In this document: piece by piece, positions 1-7,965 of the stretch
Layout: each line of letters opens with the position of its first letter
Position numbering within the stretch: the stretch's first letter is position 1
Assembly (NCBI GenBank): GCA_041481445.1
Contig: JBGPBV010000096.1
Span: 1 to 25,981, forward strand
Origin: AA29 sp041481445
GTDB lineage: Bacteria; Acidobacteriota; Vicinamibacteria; Fen-336
Length of the DNA stretch: 25,981 nucleotides
Direction of reading: 5' to 3'
The notes under the pieces: model-generated
What the model was told of the DNA's origin: nothing
Seen by the model: the letters and a program-made list of their open reading frames with translations, nothing else
Databases searched by the model: none
Position numbers and translations under genes: made by a program

Positions 1-59
1 GGCGGCCCGGCGAGCCCGAAGAGGACGGCGAGGGCGGCCGGCAATCCCGCGGTAGGCAT
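1..59 (-). CDS. Exported protein, N-terminal fragment (5' end only)
   Basis: Only the first 19 codons lie in the window; the gene runs off the left edge. The translation MPTAGLPAALAVLFGLAGP is short and hydrophobic, as expected of the start of a signal peptide or membrane anchor. An ATG at 59-57 follows a clear GAGGAGGGA ribosome-binding site two bases upstream of the start, which supports a real start. It lies on the same strand as the receptor gene and downstream of that gene's terminator, so it is probably a separate transcription unit. The function cannot be judged from so little sequence. Confidence 0.55.
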   Translation of the reverse strand, partial: MPTAGLPAALAVLFGLAGP

Positions 60-148
60 GGGTCCCTCCTCGCGAGGACGAACCTGCGGATGGACGACAC
101 GGTAGCGCGTTCGCGGCCGTGCTTCAAGGGCGGCGACCGTCACGGCGG

Positions 149-181
149 AAAAAGAAAGGGGGGCGGGTCGCCCCGCCCCCC
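149..181 (-). terminator. Intrinsic terminator of the receptor gene
   Basis: Read on the minus strand there is a perfect 10-bp GC stem (158-167 with 172-181), a 4-nt loop, and then a run TTTCTTTTT (157-149). It lies about 45 nt after the receptor stop codon. A second, smaller hairpin (gcgggcc/ggcccgc, around 189-207) lies between the stop and this stem. This is the clearest rho-independent terminator in the window. Confidence 0.9.
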
Positions 182-224
182 GGAACGAGCGGGCCGAGAG
201 GCCCGCCCTACGTGTGCGACGAGG

Positions 225-3200
225 CTACCACTCGAACCGCGCGCCGATGCGGATCTGGCGCGGGGCCTGGTAGCTGGCGAACCCGGTCGCGTTGCTGATC
301 GGTTGGCCGAAGTTGGGGTTGAGCGAGCCGAACGACGACTCCGTGAAGGTGTCGTAGTCCGTCGGCGAGCGGTGGTTGAACAGGTTGAACACGTCGGCCA
401 GGAGCATGAACCGCTGGTTGCCGAACTTCATGGTGTAGTCGGCGTGGAGGTCGAACGCCGTCTCGAACGGCGACTTCTTCTGGAACTTGCCGCAGTCGCT
501 GCAGTCGGCCACGCTGACCGTCTGGATACCGGCGCCACGAAGGGTCTCCGGGATCTCGCCGGCGTTGCTGTAGGACGGGTTGGCGGCGAGCGCGGTCAGC
601 GGACGGCCGGAGCCGGCATTGAAGGCGGCACCGAGGTTGAAGTTGCTGAACGAGCGCGTGCCGTAGATCTTGACCTGGTGGGTGCGGTCGTTGGGCAGCT
701 CGCCGCGGCCCAGGGTGTCGCCCAGGTAGCGGATGTCGCCGCGGAAGCCGAGCTGGGGTCCGCCAACGGCGGCGTAGCTCGGGTCGTTGGTCGGGTAGTC
801 GAACAGCGACGTGATCGAGGGGTCGGACTGGCCGTTGTCGGAGCGGAAGAACCCCTCGAAGTTGCCCTTCAGCTTCGACCACCGGTAGGACGCCACCAGG
901 CCCCAGTTGTCGGCGAACGTCTTGTTCATGGTGAGCTCGACCGCGTCGTAGATGTGCACCGGCGTCTCGAACGAGCACGGATAGCCCGGGTAGCAGGTGG
1001 TCGGGATCTGCGGGCCGATGTTCGTGATGAAGTACTCCACGTCGCCGGGGCTCGCGAGCAGGTTCTCCGCCGTCATCGAGAGCGTGCCCACGTCCTCGAG
1101 CACGCGCGGGATGGTGCGGTGGATGTAGCGGATGCCCAGGCTGACCGACCGCGCGACCTCGAACTCGAACCCGCCGAGGAACTCCTGCTGGTAGGTCGGC
1201 TTGGCGTCGGGGTCGAACGTCGCCGCGCCCAGGCCGGCGAGGATCAGGTGCTGGGTCTGGCCGCCGGCCAGCGTCCCGTTGGGGATCGGCCGGGTCAGGC
1301 CGGCGTCGAAGTAGTCCGCGCGGCTGAGGCCGGCATCCGCGGAGAGCGAGCGCGAGGCGAGGTCGTTGGGGATCTTGGAGAGGAACCGTCCCCAGCTCGC
1401 GTAGATCTTCGACTTGCCGTTGCCGAAGATGTCGTAGGTGGCGCCGATGCGCGGGCTCCAGTTGTTCGTGAACGACTTCGTGCACACGATCGCCTCGCCG
1501 GTGCCGTCGCCGGCGCCCGGACGGGAATCGTCGGCGTGGCAAAGGGGCGTGCCGCCGCCCACCAGGTTCTGGCGCTCCCAGCGCAGGCCGGGCCGGAAGG
1601 TCAGCTTCTTGCCGATTTGCCAGGTGTCCTGGGCGAAGAAGTCCAGGTAGTTCGCCGTCGTCTCCGGGACGGGGCCGAAGTTGCCGCGGGTGACGCGCCA
1701 GATCTTGCCGAACACGGGGTCGGCCAGGATGCTGATGCCGCTGGCGCCCGTGCGCGTCACGGTGCCGTTGGCCAGCGTGAAGGGCGGGCCGGTGCGGTCC
1801 TGGTCGCGCGCGAACGTGATGTCCTCGAAGCCGACGCCGTAGCGGAACTGGTGGTTGCCGCCGGCATCGAAGATGTGGGTCGACTTCAACTGGTACTGGA
1901 GGTTCTTGCCCGTGCCGCCCTTGTCGTAGAAGCCGATGCCGCCCTGCACGATGTTGGGCGTGACCGTGCGGTCGGTGACCTGCCACTCGTTCACCTGCGG
2001 CGTCTCGTCGATGGAGTTGGTGGAGCGGGCGAACGAGGCCTCGACCAGCCAGCTCCGGGTGATGATCCCGTCGTAGCGCAGGCTCTGCTGGTCGCCTCCG
2101 TAGGTCATCGAGCTGAATCGGGTGGGCAGGGCGGCGAGGAGGGCGTTGGCGCGCTGCGGGCCGTTCTCACCCTTCGAGGGGTCGCCGAAGGCGGAGAAGT
2201 CGAACCGGTGGTTCGAGTTGAGCTGCCAGCTCAGCTTGCCGGCATAGGAGTAGATCTTCCGCACGCGCTCCACCTCGCCCAGGCTGGCCAGGGGGAAGCT
2301 CGGCGGCGCGGTGAACTTGCGGTCCTGGAACTGGGGGTTGAAGGCGCCGAAGAAGAACAGCTTGTTCTTCATGATCGGGCCGCCCAGGCTCAGGCCGAAG
2401 TCCATGTTCTGGTCGCCCGCGATGTTGACGGTGCCGTTGGGCGTCTGGATCTGCTTGTAGTCCGAGGTGAACCCGTAGGGCCGGGCGTAGCCGTAGACCG
2501 CGCCGTGGAACGCGTTGGTGCCGCTCTGGGTCACGACGTTGACCACGCCGCCGGTGGACTGGCCGTACTCGGCCTCGAAGCCGCCGGTCTTGACCTGCGT
2601 CTCCTTGATGAAGTCGGTGGTGACGCCGGTGCCCAGCGAGCCGTACACGATCGAGTAGGTGCCGACGCCGCCGAAGCCGGTGTTGGAGATGTTGATGCCG
2701 TCCACGACGTAGTTGTTGTCGAGGCCGCTGGCCCCGCTGATGGACGGGTTGGCGCGGCCCACGTCCGAGCCGCTCACGCCGGCCACGAGGTAGAGCGTGT
2801 CCGTGAAGTTGCGGCCCACCGGCAGGCGCTTGAGCGTGTCGCTGTCGAGGACGCCGCCCGTCGTGGTCGAGTTGGTGTCGACCACGGGCGCGGCTCCCAC
2901 GACCTCGACGACTTCCTGGACGCCTCCGACCTTCAGGCTCAGGGCGCCGAGTTCGAGTCGCTGCCCGAGTCGGACGTCGATGTTCTTCTGCTCGACGGGC
3001 GAGAAGCCGGCGAGCTCGACCCGGACCGCGTACTTGCCGGGCGTGAGGTAGGGCGCGAAGAACTTCCCGTTCGCGTCCGTGACGATCGTCTTGGGACCCT
3101 CGGGCGAGGTGATGGTGACCGTCGCGCCGGGGACCGGGGCGCCCTGGGCATCGACCACCGTTCCGGCGAGCGAGCCCGTCGTCGACTCCTGGGCCGAGGC

Positions 3201-3254
3201 GAGACCGAAGGTCGCCAGGACCAGCAGGAGAGTCCAAACGAGTTGACGTCTCAT
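225..3254 (-). CDS. TonB-dependent outer-membrane receptor, Oar-like
   Basis: Predicted 1009-aa outer-membrane beta-barrel receptor that would import an unknown large substrate using TonB energy. Residues 1-22 form a signal peptide (MRRQLVWTLLLVLATFGLASAQ). Residues about 25-105 form a carboxypeptidase-regulatory-like beta-sandwich (GSLAGTVVDAQGAPVPGATV). A plug domain follows (about 120-240, containing YVVDGINISN and EYGQSTGGVVNVVTQSG), then a long barrel ending in an aromatic C-terminus (RFEW). This architecture is that of the Oar/CarboxypepD_reg receptors abundant in Acidobacteriota. The start at 3254 was chosen because AAGGAG lies 10 nt upstream and the signal peptide begins there; the open frame continues 49 codons further without signal-like sequence. 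No substrate-specific neighbour such as SusD is seen. The gene stands alone and ends in a strong terminator. Confidence 0.93.
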   Translation of the reverse strand: MRRQLVWTLLLVLATFGLASAQESTTGSLAGTVVDAQGAPVPGATVTITSPEGPKTIVTDANGKFFAPYLTPGKYAVRVELAGFSPVEQKNIDVRLGQRLELGALSLKVGGVQEVVEVVGAAPVVDTNSTTTGGVLDSDTLKRLPVGRNFTDTLYLVAGVSGSDVGRANPSISGASGLDNNYVVDGINISNTGFGGVGTYSIVYGSLGTGVTTDFIKETQVKTGGFEAEYGQSTGGVVNVVTQSGTNAFHGAVYGYARPYGFTSDYKQIQTPNGTVNIAGDQNMDFGLSLGGPIMKNKLFFFGAFNPQFQDRKFTAPPSFPLASLGEVERVRKIYSYAGKLSWQLNSNHRFDFSAFGDPSKGENGPQRANALLAALPTRFSSMTYGGDQQSLRYDGIITRSWLVEASFARSTNSIDETPQVNEWQVTDRTVTPNIVQGGIGFYDKGGTGKNLQYQLKSTHIFDAGGNHQFRYGVGFEDITFARDQDRTGPPFTLANGTVTRTGASGISILADPVFGKIWRVTRGNFGPVPETTANYLDFFAQDTWQIGKKLTFRPGLRWERQNLVGGGTPLCHADDSRPGAGDGTGEAIVCTKSFTNNWSPRIGATYDIFGNGKSKIYASWGRFLSKIPNDLASRSLSADAGLSRADYFDAGLTRPIPNGTLAGGQTQHLILAGLGAATFDPDAKPTYQQEFLGGFEFEVARSVSLGIRYIHRTIPRVLEDVGTLSMTAENLLASPGDVEYFITNIGPQIPTTCYPGYPCSFETPVHIYDAVELTMNKTFADNWGLVASYRWSKLKGNFEGFFRSDNGQSDPSITSLFDYPTNDPSYAAVGGPQLGFRGDIRYLGDTLGRGELPNDRTHQVKIYGTRSFSNFNLGAAFNAGSGRPLTALAANPSYSNAGEIPETLRGAGIQTVSVADCSDCGKFQKKSPFETAFDLHADYTMKFGNQRFMLLADVFNLFNHRSPTDYDTFTESSFGSLNPNFGQPISNATGFASYQAPRQIRIGARFEW

Positions 3255-3582
3255 CAGTGTCTCACTCCTTTTGAATTCACAACGTCCGACGACAAAGCCT
3301 CTCAACGGGCGCGGCACCCGCATCCGAAGGGCCTGAGCGCGGCCTGAGGGCCGGATGAGGGGAGGAGGCGCCGTCCGCTCAGGTAGCAAGCGGTGCGCCA
3401 CAAGCGCAGGAGTGAATCCTTAGATCTTAAATCACTATGATGCAACGAGTTCCATCGACACCAGGGACACCGGAACCTCCGGTCTGCCTCCAAATGGATG
3501 GATCACACCGTATGAGCTACGGATTATTGAACCGCGACCCTCAAACGTCTGACGGTGAACGCCCAGCGAGGACCCGCCGGCC
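3255..3582. other. Intergenic region upstream of the receptor gene
   Basis: 328 bp without a convincing gene. It must hold the promoter of the minus-strand receptor. The only AT-rich patch is about 3415-3445 (contains ttagatcttaaatcactatg), a reasonable place for a promoter in such GC-rich DNA, though I cannot assign -35 and -10 hexamers with confidence. The 3' end of the small Cys-rich gene abuts the right side. I see no terminator for that operon here. Confidence 0.4.
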
Positions 3583-3825
3583 CTACTCGACGGGCTCGAA
3601 ACAGGCGCGGTGCGGCTGGCAGACGTGGGGGCTGCAGAGGACGTCGTCGGGTCCGAGGACCGTGGCCGTCCGCGAGCACCAGTACTGGCCGGTGGGAGAG
3701 GCCTCGCGCAGGTCGATGTGGTCGCGGCCGAGCACGTAGTACATCTTCGTCCGCAGCCGCCGGCAGACCGGCACCTCGCCGGTCGCGCGGTCCGCGCTCG
3801 TGGCTTCGGCGATCCCGTCGTCCAT
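3583..3825 (-). CDS. Small Cys-rich protein, last gene of Mo-hydroxylase operon
   Basis: 80-aa soluble protein that I do not recognise. It has five cysteines (about C21, C50, C64, C69, C75), three of them clustered near the C-terminus as CSPHVCQPHRAC. This suggests metal or Fe-S binding or disulfides, which is inference. The start at 3825 is supported by GGAGG five bases upstream. It lies 47 nt after the FAD-subunit gene on the same strand, so it probably belongs to the operon, but no XdhC- or MobA-like signature is visible. No signal peptide is seen. Confidence 0.6.
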   Translation of the reverse strand: MDDGIAEATSADRATGEVPVCRRLRTKMYYVLGRDHIDLREASPTGQYWCSRTATVLGPDDVLCSPHVCQPHRACFEPVE

Positions 3826-3872
3826 GCTCGCCTCCTGCTCGGCCGTCGTCCGGCTCTCCGTCTCGCGCGCGC

Positions 3873-4847
3873 TCACGAGGCCAGCGCCAGCAGCGTGCGC
3901 CGCACCAGCGTCTTCAGCAGCCCCACCTTGTAGCCGTTCTCGCTGAGCGGGGCCGCGCCCACGGTCGCCGCGCTCGCCGCCGCCTCCGCCGCCGCCGCAT
4001 CGAGGGCCTTGCCCACCAGCGCCTGCTCGGCCCGCGCGGACCGCCAGGGCACGGGCCCCACCGCCCCGAGCACGATGCGGGCCTCCTTGACCACGCCCGC
4101 CTCCAGCCGCACCGCGGTGGCCGCCGACACGAGCGGCCAGTCGAAGGCCGCGCGTTCGCGCGCGTCGTCGTAGACGGAGCGCCAGCCCGTGGCCGCCGGC
4201 ACGCGGATCTCCGTCAGCACCTCGCCGGGCTGGATCTGGTTCTCGCGCTCCGGGTCCTTGGTGGGCGGGACGAAGAAGTCGCCGATGGCGACCGTGCGCG
4301 GGCCCTTCTCCCCCTCGAGGACGAGCTGCGCACCGAACGCGACGAGGGGGACGGCGGCGTTCGAGGGATGCACCGCGTAGGACGGGCCGCCGCCGAAGAT
4401 GCCGTGGTAGCGGTTCTCGCCGCCCACCGCGTAGCAGACGTCGCCGCCCTTCTTCAGGCACTTGTACGACTCCTGCCGGTAGTACCAGCAGCGCGGGCGC
4501 TGGAGCAGGTTCCCGCCGATGGTGGCCACGTTGCGGATCTGCGGCGAGGCCGCCTCCGCGCAGGCCTGGGCCAGCGCGCGGTGGGTCTGGCGCAGGCCGG
4601 GATGCGCGGCCACCTCGGCCAGCGTGGCCAGCGGCCCGATCTTGAGCGACCCGTCCGGCTGGGGCGCGATCTCGCGCAGGCCGGGAAGGGACTTGAGGTC
4701 CACGAGGCGCGGCGGCTCGAGGAGGTGCTCCTTGAGGTGGTCGAGGACGTCGATGCCGCCCGCCTTGAAGATGGCGCCCGGCCGCTCGGCCAGCATGGTG
4801 CGCGCCTCGGCCACGGACGAGGGACGAGCCAGCTCGAAGCTCTTCAT
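3873..4847 (-). CDS. Molybdenum hydroxylase FAD-binding subunit (PaoB/CoxM-like)
   Basis: 324-aa medium subunit of a xanthine dehydrogenase-family enzyme. It would pass electrons between the [2Fe-2S] clusters and an acceptor through FAD. The FAD-binding motifs KAGGID (28-33) and ATIGGNLLQ (108-116) are present. Residues about 117-160 form the inserted loop that in PaoB and 4-hydroxybenzoyl-CoA reductase beta subunits binds an extra [4Fe-4S] cluster. Here C120, C130 and C138 are visible, but the position where I expect the fourth Cys, just before A-x-HPS, is Ser156. The ATG shares its A with the upstream TGA (TGATG), with GGAGGGG as ribosome-binding site, so translation is coupled to the molybdopterin subunit. 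The substrate is unknown; an aldehyde or N-heterocycle is plausible. Confidence 0.9.
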   Translation of the reverse strand: MKSFELARPSSVAEARTMLAERPGAIFKAGGIDVLDHLKEHLLEPPRLVDLKSLPGLREIAPQPDGSLKIGPLATLAEVAAHPGLRQTHRALAQACAEAASPQIRNVATIGGNLLQRPRCWYYRQESYKCLKKGGDVCYAVGGENRYHGIFGGGPSYAVHPSNAAVPLVAFGAQLVLEGEKGPRTVAIGDFFVPPTKDPERENQIQPGEVLTEIRVPAATGWRSVYDDARERAAFDWPLVSAATAVRLEAGVVKEARIVLGAVGPVPWRSARAEQALVGKALDAAAAEAAASAATVGAAPLSENGYKVGLLKTLVRRTLLALAS

Positions 4848-7156
4848 CAGCCCCTCCTCGCCGAGGCCAGGTGGGCCAGGACGCGGTCCGGCGTCAGCGG
4901 CAGCGAGCGTATCCGCCCCCCCGTCGCGTTGTACACCGCGTTGGCGATCGCGGCCAGGGTGGGGACGATGGGCGGCTCGCCGATCCCGGCCGCGGAGGTG
5001 TTGTTCCCGGCGTTGGCGATCTCGGTCACGATCGGCACCGCCTCGAACATGTCCTTGCTCGAAAGGATCTTGTAGGCCTCCAGGTTGGGGTTGACCATGG
5101 TGCCGACGTTGCGGTCGAGGATGCGGTTCTCGAACAGGGCCCACGACACGCCCTGGATCATGGCCCCGATGATCTGGCTCTCCGTGGTCAGCATGTTGAT
5201 GGGGAAGCCGCAGTCGTTGACGGAGACGACCTTCACGACCCGGACGTTGCCCGTCTCGACGTCGACCTCCACCTCCGCGAACTGCGTGCCCGCGAGGTCC
5301 TGGCGGTAGGTCTCGTACTGCTTCTTGCGCTCGGCCACCGCGCTGATGACCTCGTCCGGCATCTTCAGGGCGGCCTGGCGGAAGGCGACCTGCTTCGAGG
5401 GGCTGGCGGCCACGAAGATCTTGCCGCCGGCGGCGTCGAGGTCTTCCGGCTTCGCGCCCAGGAGGGGCGCCGCCAGCGCGAAGATCCGGCCACGCGCGTC
5501 GTGGGCGGCCAGGCGCACGGCGGGGCCCACCGAGTTCGTGGTGTTGCTGCCGCCGGAGCCCACGCCTTCCGGCCAGCGGGTGTCGCCCACGCGCACGGTC
5601 ACGTCCTCGGGGCGCAGGCCCAGCTCCTCGGCCACGATCATCGCCATGGCGGTGCGGAAGCCGCTCCCGATGTCCTGCGAGCCCTGGAACAGCTCGACCG
5701 ACCCGTCGCGGTGGACCTTCACCTCCGCGAACACGCCGCTGCCGCGGGCGAAGACGTACCAGTTGCCGTTGGCCATCCCGATCCCGCGCTTGCGGGGACC
5801 GGCGGTTCCGCCCGCCGTCTTGTTCCGGCGCTCCCACCCGATGGCCTTGGCCCCGAGGTCGTACTGGATCTTCCGGACCGGGCTCGACTCGTTCTTCTTC
5901 CGCAGCTCGAGCGGGTCCATCCCGAGCTTCTCCGCCAGCTCGTCCATCGCGGACTCCAGCGCGAACGCGCCCTGGGAATGGCCGGGGGCGCGCAGGGGCG
6001 CCGCCGGGCCCGCGTTGGTGAAGACGTCGTGCTCCTCGACCAGGCAGTTCGGGGTGTTCGCGTAGAGGTTCCCCGAGGGGCCTCCCGTGCCCGCGCCGCC
6101 GGCGACCCCGGCCGTCCCGAACGACCGATGGTGGATGGCGGTGAGGGTGCCGTCCTTCTTCGCGCCCAGGCGCACGGTCATGAGCGCGGCCGGCGCGTTG
6201 CCGGTGCAGAGGTGCTCCTCGCGCCGGTCGAGCATCAGCTTGACGGGCGCTCCCGCCTGCCTGGCCAGCTTGCAGGCCACGCCGGCGAAGTTCGTGCCCT
6301 CCGCGGAGGCGGCCAGCTTGGAGCCGAACCCGCCGCCCATGTGCTCGGTGATGACGGTGACGTTCTTGCGGTCGATGCCGAGGTACTCCGCCATGCCCTC
6401 GCGCACGGTGCCGATGCTCTGGGTCGAGGCCCATATCGTGAGCTGGTCGCCGTCCCACTTCGCGATGACGCCGTGCGTCTCCAGTGGCGCGTGGGTGTGC
6501 ACGGGGACGTAGTAGGTGCCCTCCAGGGTGACTTCGGCCTCCGCCATCCCCTTGGCCACGTCCCCGCGCTGGCCCCCGCGGCGCGGCACGATCGGCCCGA
6601 CCACGTTTCCCTTCACGGGCGTGGTCGGCTTGCCCGGGATCTGGTCCGCGTTGTAGACGGCCGGCGCGCCCTCCTCCATCGCCTTCTGGAGGTCGGTGAC
6701 GAACGGCCGCTCGTCGTAGGTCACCTCGACCAGGCGCGCGGCGTCCTCCGCGACCTCCGGCGAGACCGCGGCCACCGCCGCCACGTCCTGGCCGGCGAAG
6801 CGGACCGCGCGCGCCTCGGTCGTCCAGACCGCCTTCACGCCGGGCAGCTTCTCCGCCTTCGACGTGTCGATCTTGACGATCTCGGCCGCGGGGACGCTGG
6901 CGCGCACCATGCGCCCCCAGAGCATGCCGGGGAGGGAGACGTCGAACGTGTACTTCGCGCGGCCCGTGACCTTCAGCGGGCCCTCCAGGCGCGGCTGCCG
7001 GCCCTTGACCACGCGCAGCTTCGAGTCCAGGTCCCAGGGCTTGATGTCGCCAAGGGCGGCGTGGACCTCGAGGGTCTGGGGCGCGCTGGCGTGGCCGGCC
7101 TTGACGACGTAGGTGACGGTGGGGGCGGGCGGCTTCGGAGAGGCTTCCTGTGTCAT
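4847..7156 (-). CDS. Molybdenum hydroxylase molybdopterin-binding subunit
   Basis: 769-aa large catalytic subunit of the xanthine dehydrogenase/aldehyde oxidase family, which hydroxylates a substrate carbon with water-derived oxygen. The N-terminal third is the hammerhead domain (GPLKVTGRAKYTFDVSLPGM near 59-78). MGGGFGSK (273-280) is the conserved molybdopterin-dioxo motif. GIGEPP near the C-terminus places the expected catalytic glutamate at about E727. There is no signal peptide of its own, as in PaoC-type enzymes that are co-exported with the Tat-bearing small subunit. The start is ATG 7156, one base after the TGA of the [2Fe-2S] gene, implying tight coupling. The length fits the YagR/PaoC group rather than full-length xanthine dehydrogenase. 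Substrate specificity cannot be read from the sequence. Confidence 0.93.
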   Translation of the reverse strand: MTQEASPKPPAPTVTYVVKAGHASAPQTLEVHAALGDIKPWDLDSKLRVVKGRQPRLEGPLKVTGRAKYTFDVSLPGMLWGRMVRASVPAAEIVKIDTSKAEKLPGVKAVWTTEARAVRFAGQDVAAVAAVSPEVAEDAARLVEVTYDERPFVTDLQKAMEEGAPAVYNADQIPGKPTTPVKGNVVGPIVPRRGGQRGDVAKGMAEAEVTLEGTYYVPVHTHAPLETHGVIAKWDGDQLTIWASTQSIGTVREGMAEYLGIDRKNVTVITEHMGGGFGSKLAASAEGTNFAGVACKLARQAGAPVKLMLDRREEHLCTGNAPAALMTVRLGAKKDGTLTAIHHRSFGTAGVAGGAGTGGPSGNLYANTPNCLVEEHDVFTNAGPAAPLRAPGHSQGAFALESAMDELAEKLGMDPLELRKKNESSPVRKIQYDLGAKAIGWERRNKTAGGTAGPRKRGIGMANGNWYVFARGSGVFAEVKVHRDGSVELFQGSQDIGSGFRTAMAMIVAEELGLRPEDVTVRVGDTRWPEGVGSGGSNTTNSVGPAVRLAAHDARGRIFALAAPLLGAKPEDLDAAGGKIFVAASPSKQVAFRQAALKMPDEVISAVAERKKQYETYRQDLAGTQFAEVEVDVETGNVRVVKVVSVNDCGFPINMLTTESQIIGAMIQGVSWALFENRILDRNVGTMVNPNLEAYKILSSKDMFEAVPIVTEIANAGNNTSAAGIGEPPIVPTLAAIANAVYNATGGRIRSLPLTPDRVLAHLASARRG

Positions 7157-7157
7157 C

Positions 7158-7790
7158 TCAGGCCTTCCTTCCCGCCGCCGGGCGCGACGTCCGGGCCGCC
7201 TTGAGCACGGCCTCGAAGACCCGCGAGTACGTCCCGCAGCGGCAGAGGTTGCCGGCGAGGCCGTCCTTGACCTGCTCGAGCGTCGGGCTCGGGTTCTGGC
7301 GGAGCAGGGCCGTGGACGCCACCACGAAGCCGGGCGTGCAGAAGCCGCACTGCAGGGCGTCCGCCTCCACGAAGGCGGCCTGCACCGCGCTCATCTTCTC
7401 GGGGGTGCCCAGGCCTTCGACGGTCGTGACCTCGTGGCCGACGGCGTCCGCGGCCAGCATCAGGCAGGACACCACGGGCTTGCCGTCCAGCATCACGGTG
7501 CAGCCGCCGCAGGAGCCGCGGTCGCAGATCTCCTTGGAGCCGGTGAGGTCGAGGTGGTTGCGCAGCGCGCGCAGCAGCGTGACCCGCGGCTCGACCGTCA
7601 CCGTGCGCACCGCGCCGTTCACCTTGAGCGCGAGCGGGACCGCCTCCGGGCCCAGGACCGACCCTCCGCCGGTGGCGGTGGTGGCTCCGATCAGGCTGGT
7701 GGCGGCGGCGCCCACGCCCGCGGTCTTGAGGAACACACGTCGCGACACCCCCGTGGTCGGGGTGTCGTCTTCGGCAGGAGGCTTGGCCAT
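7158..7790 (-). CDS. Molybdenum hydroxylase [2Fe-2S] subunit with Tat signal (PaoA-like)
   Basis: 210-aa small subunit. A twin-arginine signal (SRRVFLK, 16-22, followed by an Ala/Gly-rich hydrophobic stretch) implies folded export of the complex to the periplasm. The plant-type ferredoxin domain has C89, C94, C97 and C109; the second, alpha-helical cluster domain has C148, C151, C183 and C185 (QCGFCTPG and CRCGTY). All eight ligands are present. It is the first gene of the operon with the molybdopterin, FAD and Cys-rich genes. The start at 7790 has GAGG about eight bases upstream. It faces an Lrp/AsnC regulator across a 175-bp promoter region, which suggests local control. It resembles PaoA of the periplasmic aldehyde oxidase PaoABC. 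Confidence 0.94.
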   Translation of the reverse strand: MAKPPAEDDTPTTGVSRRVFLKTAGVGAAATSLIGATTATGGGSVLGPEAVPLALKVNGAVRTVTVEPRVTLLRALRNHLDLTGSKEICDRGSCGGCTVMLDGKPVVSCLMLAADAVGHEVTTVEGLGTPEKMSAVQAAFVEADALQCGFCTPGFVVASTALLRQNPSPTLEQVKDGLAGNLCRCGTYSRVFEAVLKAARTSRPAAGRKA

Positions 7791-7902
7791 TTCGCGACCT
7801 CGCAGGCCGCGCCCGAAGGCGCGCTCTCAGGGGGACGTCCGCGATTCTCGATCCCGGTCCCCCCGCGGTCAAGGGCGGCCTCGTGATTTCATGTGAAGTC
7901 GT

Positions 7903-7934
7903 ATGTCAATCACGGAACACCAAACGATTGACAT
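7903..7934. promoter_or_regulatory. Perfect inverted repeat between Mo-hydroxylase operon and Lrp regulator
   Basis: ATGTCAATC (7903-7911) and GATTGACAT (7926-7934) are perfect 9-bp mirror arms separated by 14 nt, centred in the divergent intergenic region. Each arm contains an outward-facing TTGACA, so the arms may serve both as -35 boxes and as a regulator operator. On the plus strand TTGACA (7928-7933) is followed after 18 nt by a weak -10 (TAGCCT, 7952-7957). Arm centres are 23 bp apart, about two helical turns, which would suit a dimeric or octameric Lrp-family protein. Binding by the neighbouring regulator is inference. Confidence 0.6.
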
Positions 7935-7965
7935 TCGTCTGAGGCAATAGCTAGCCTCTTGCGAT

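Noticed and set aside
90..3347. Very long plus-strand open frame (1085 codons) opposite the receptor gene
   Set aside because: It is the antisense shadow of the TonB-dependent receptor in GC-rich DNA: the translation is Arg/Val/Ala/Gly-rich without any motif, while the minus strand shows signal peptide, plug and barrel.
4871..7204. Plus-strand open frame of 777 codons opposite the molybdopterin subunit
   Set aside because: Same shadow effect; the minus strand carries all family motifs and coupled starts and stops.
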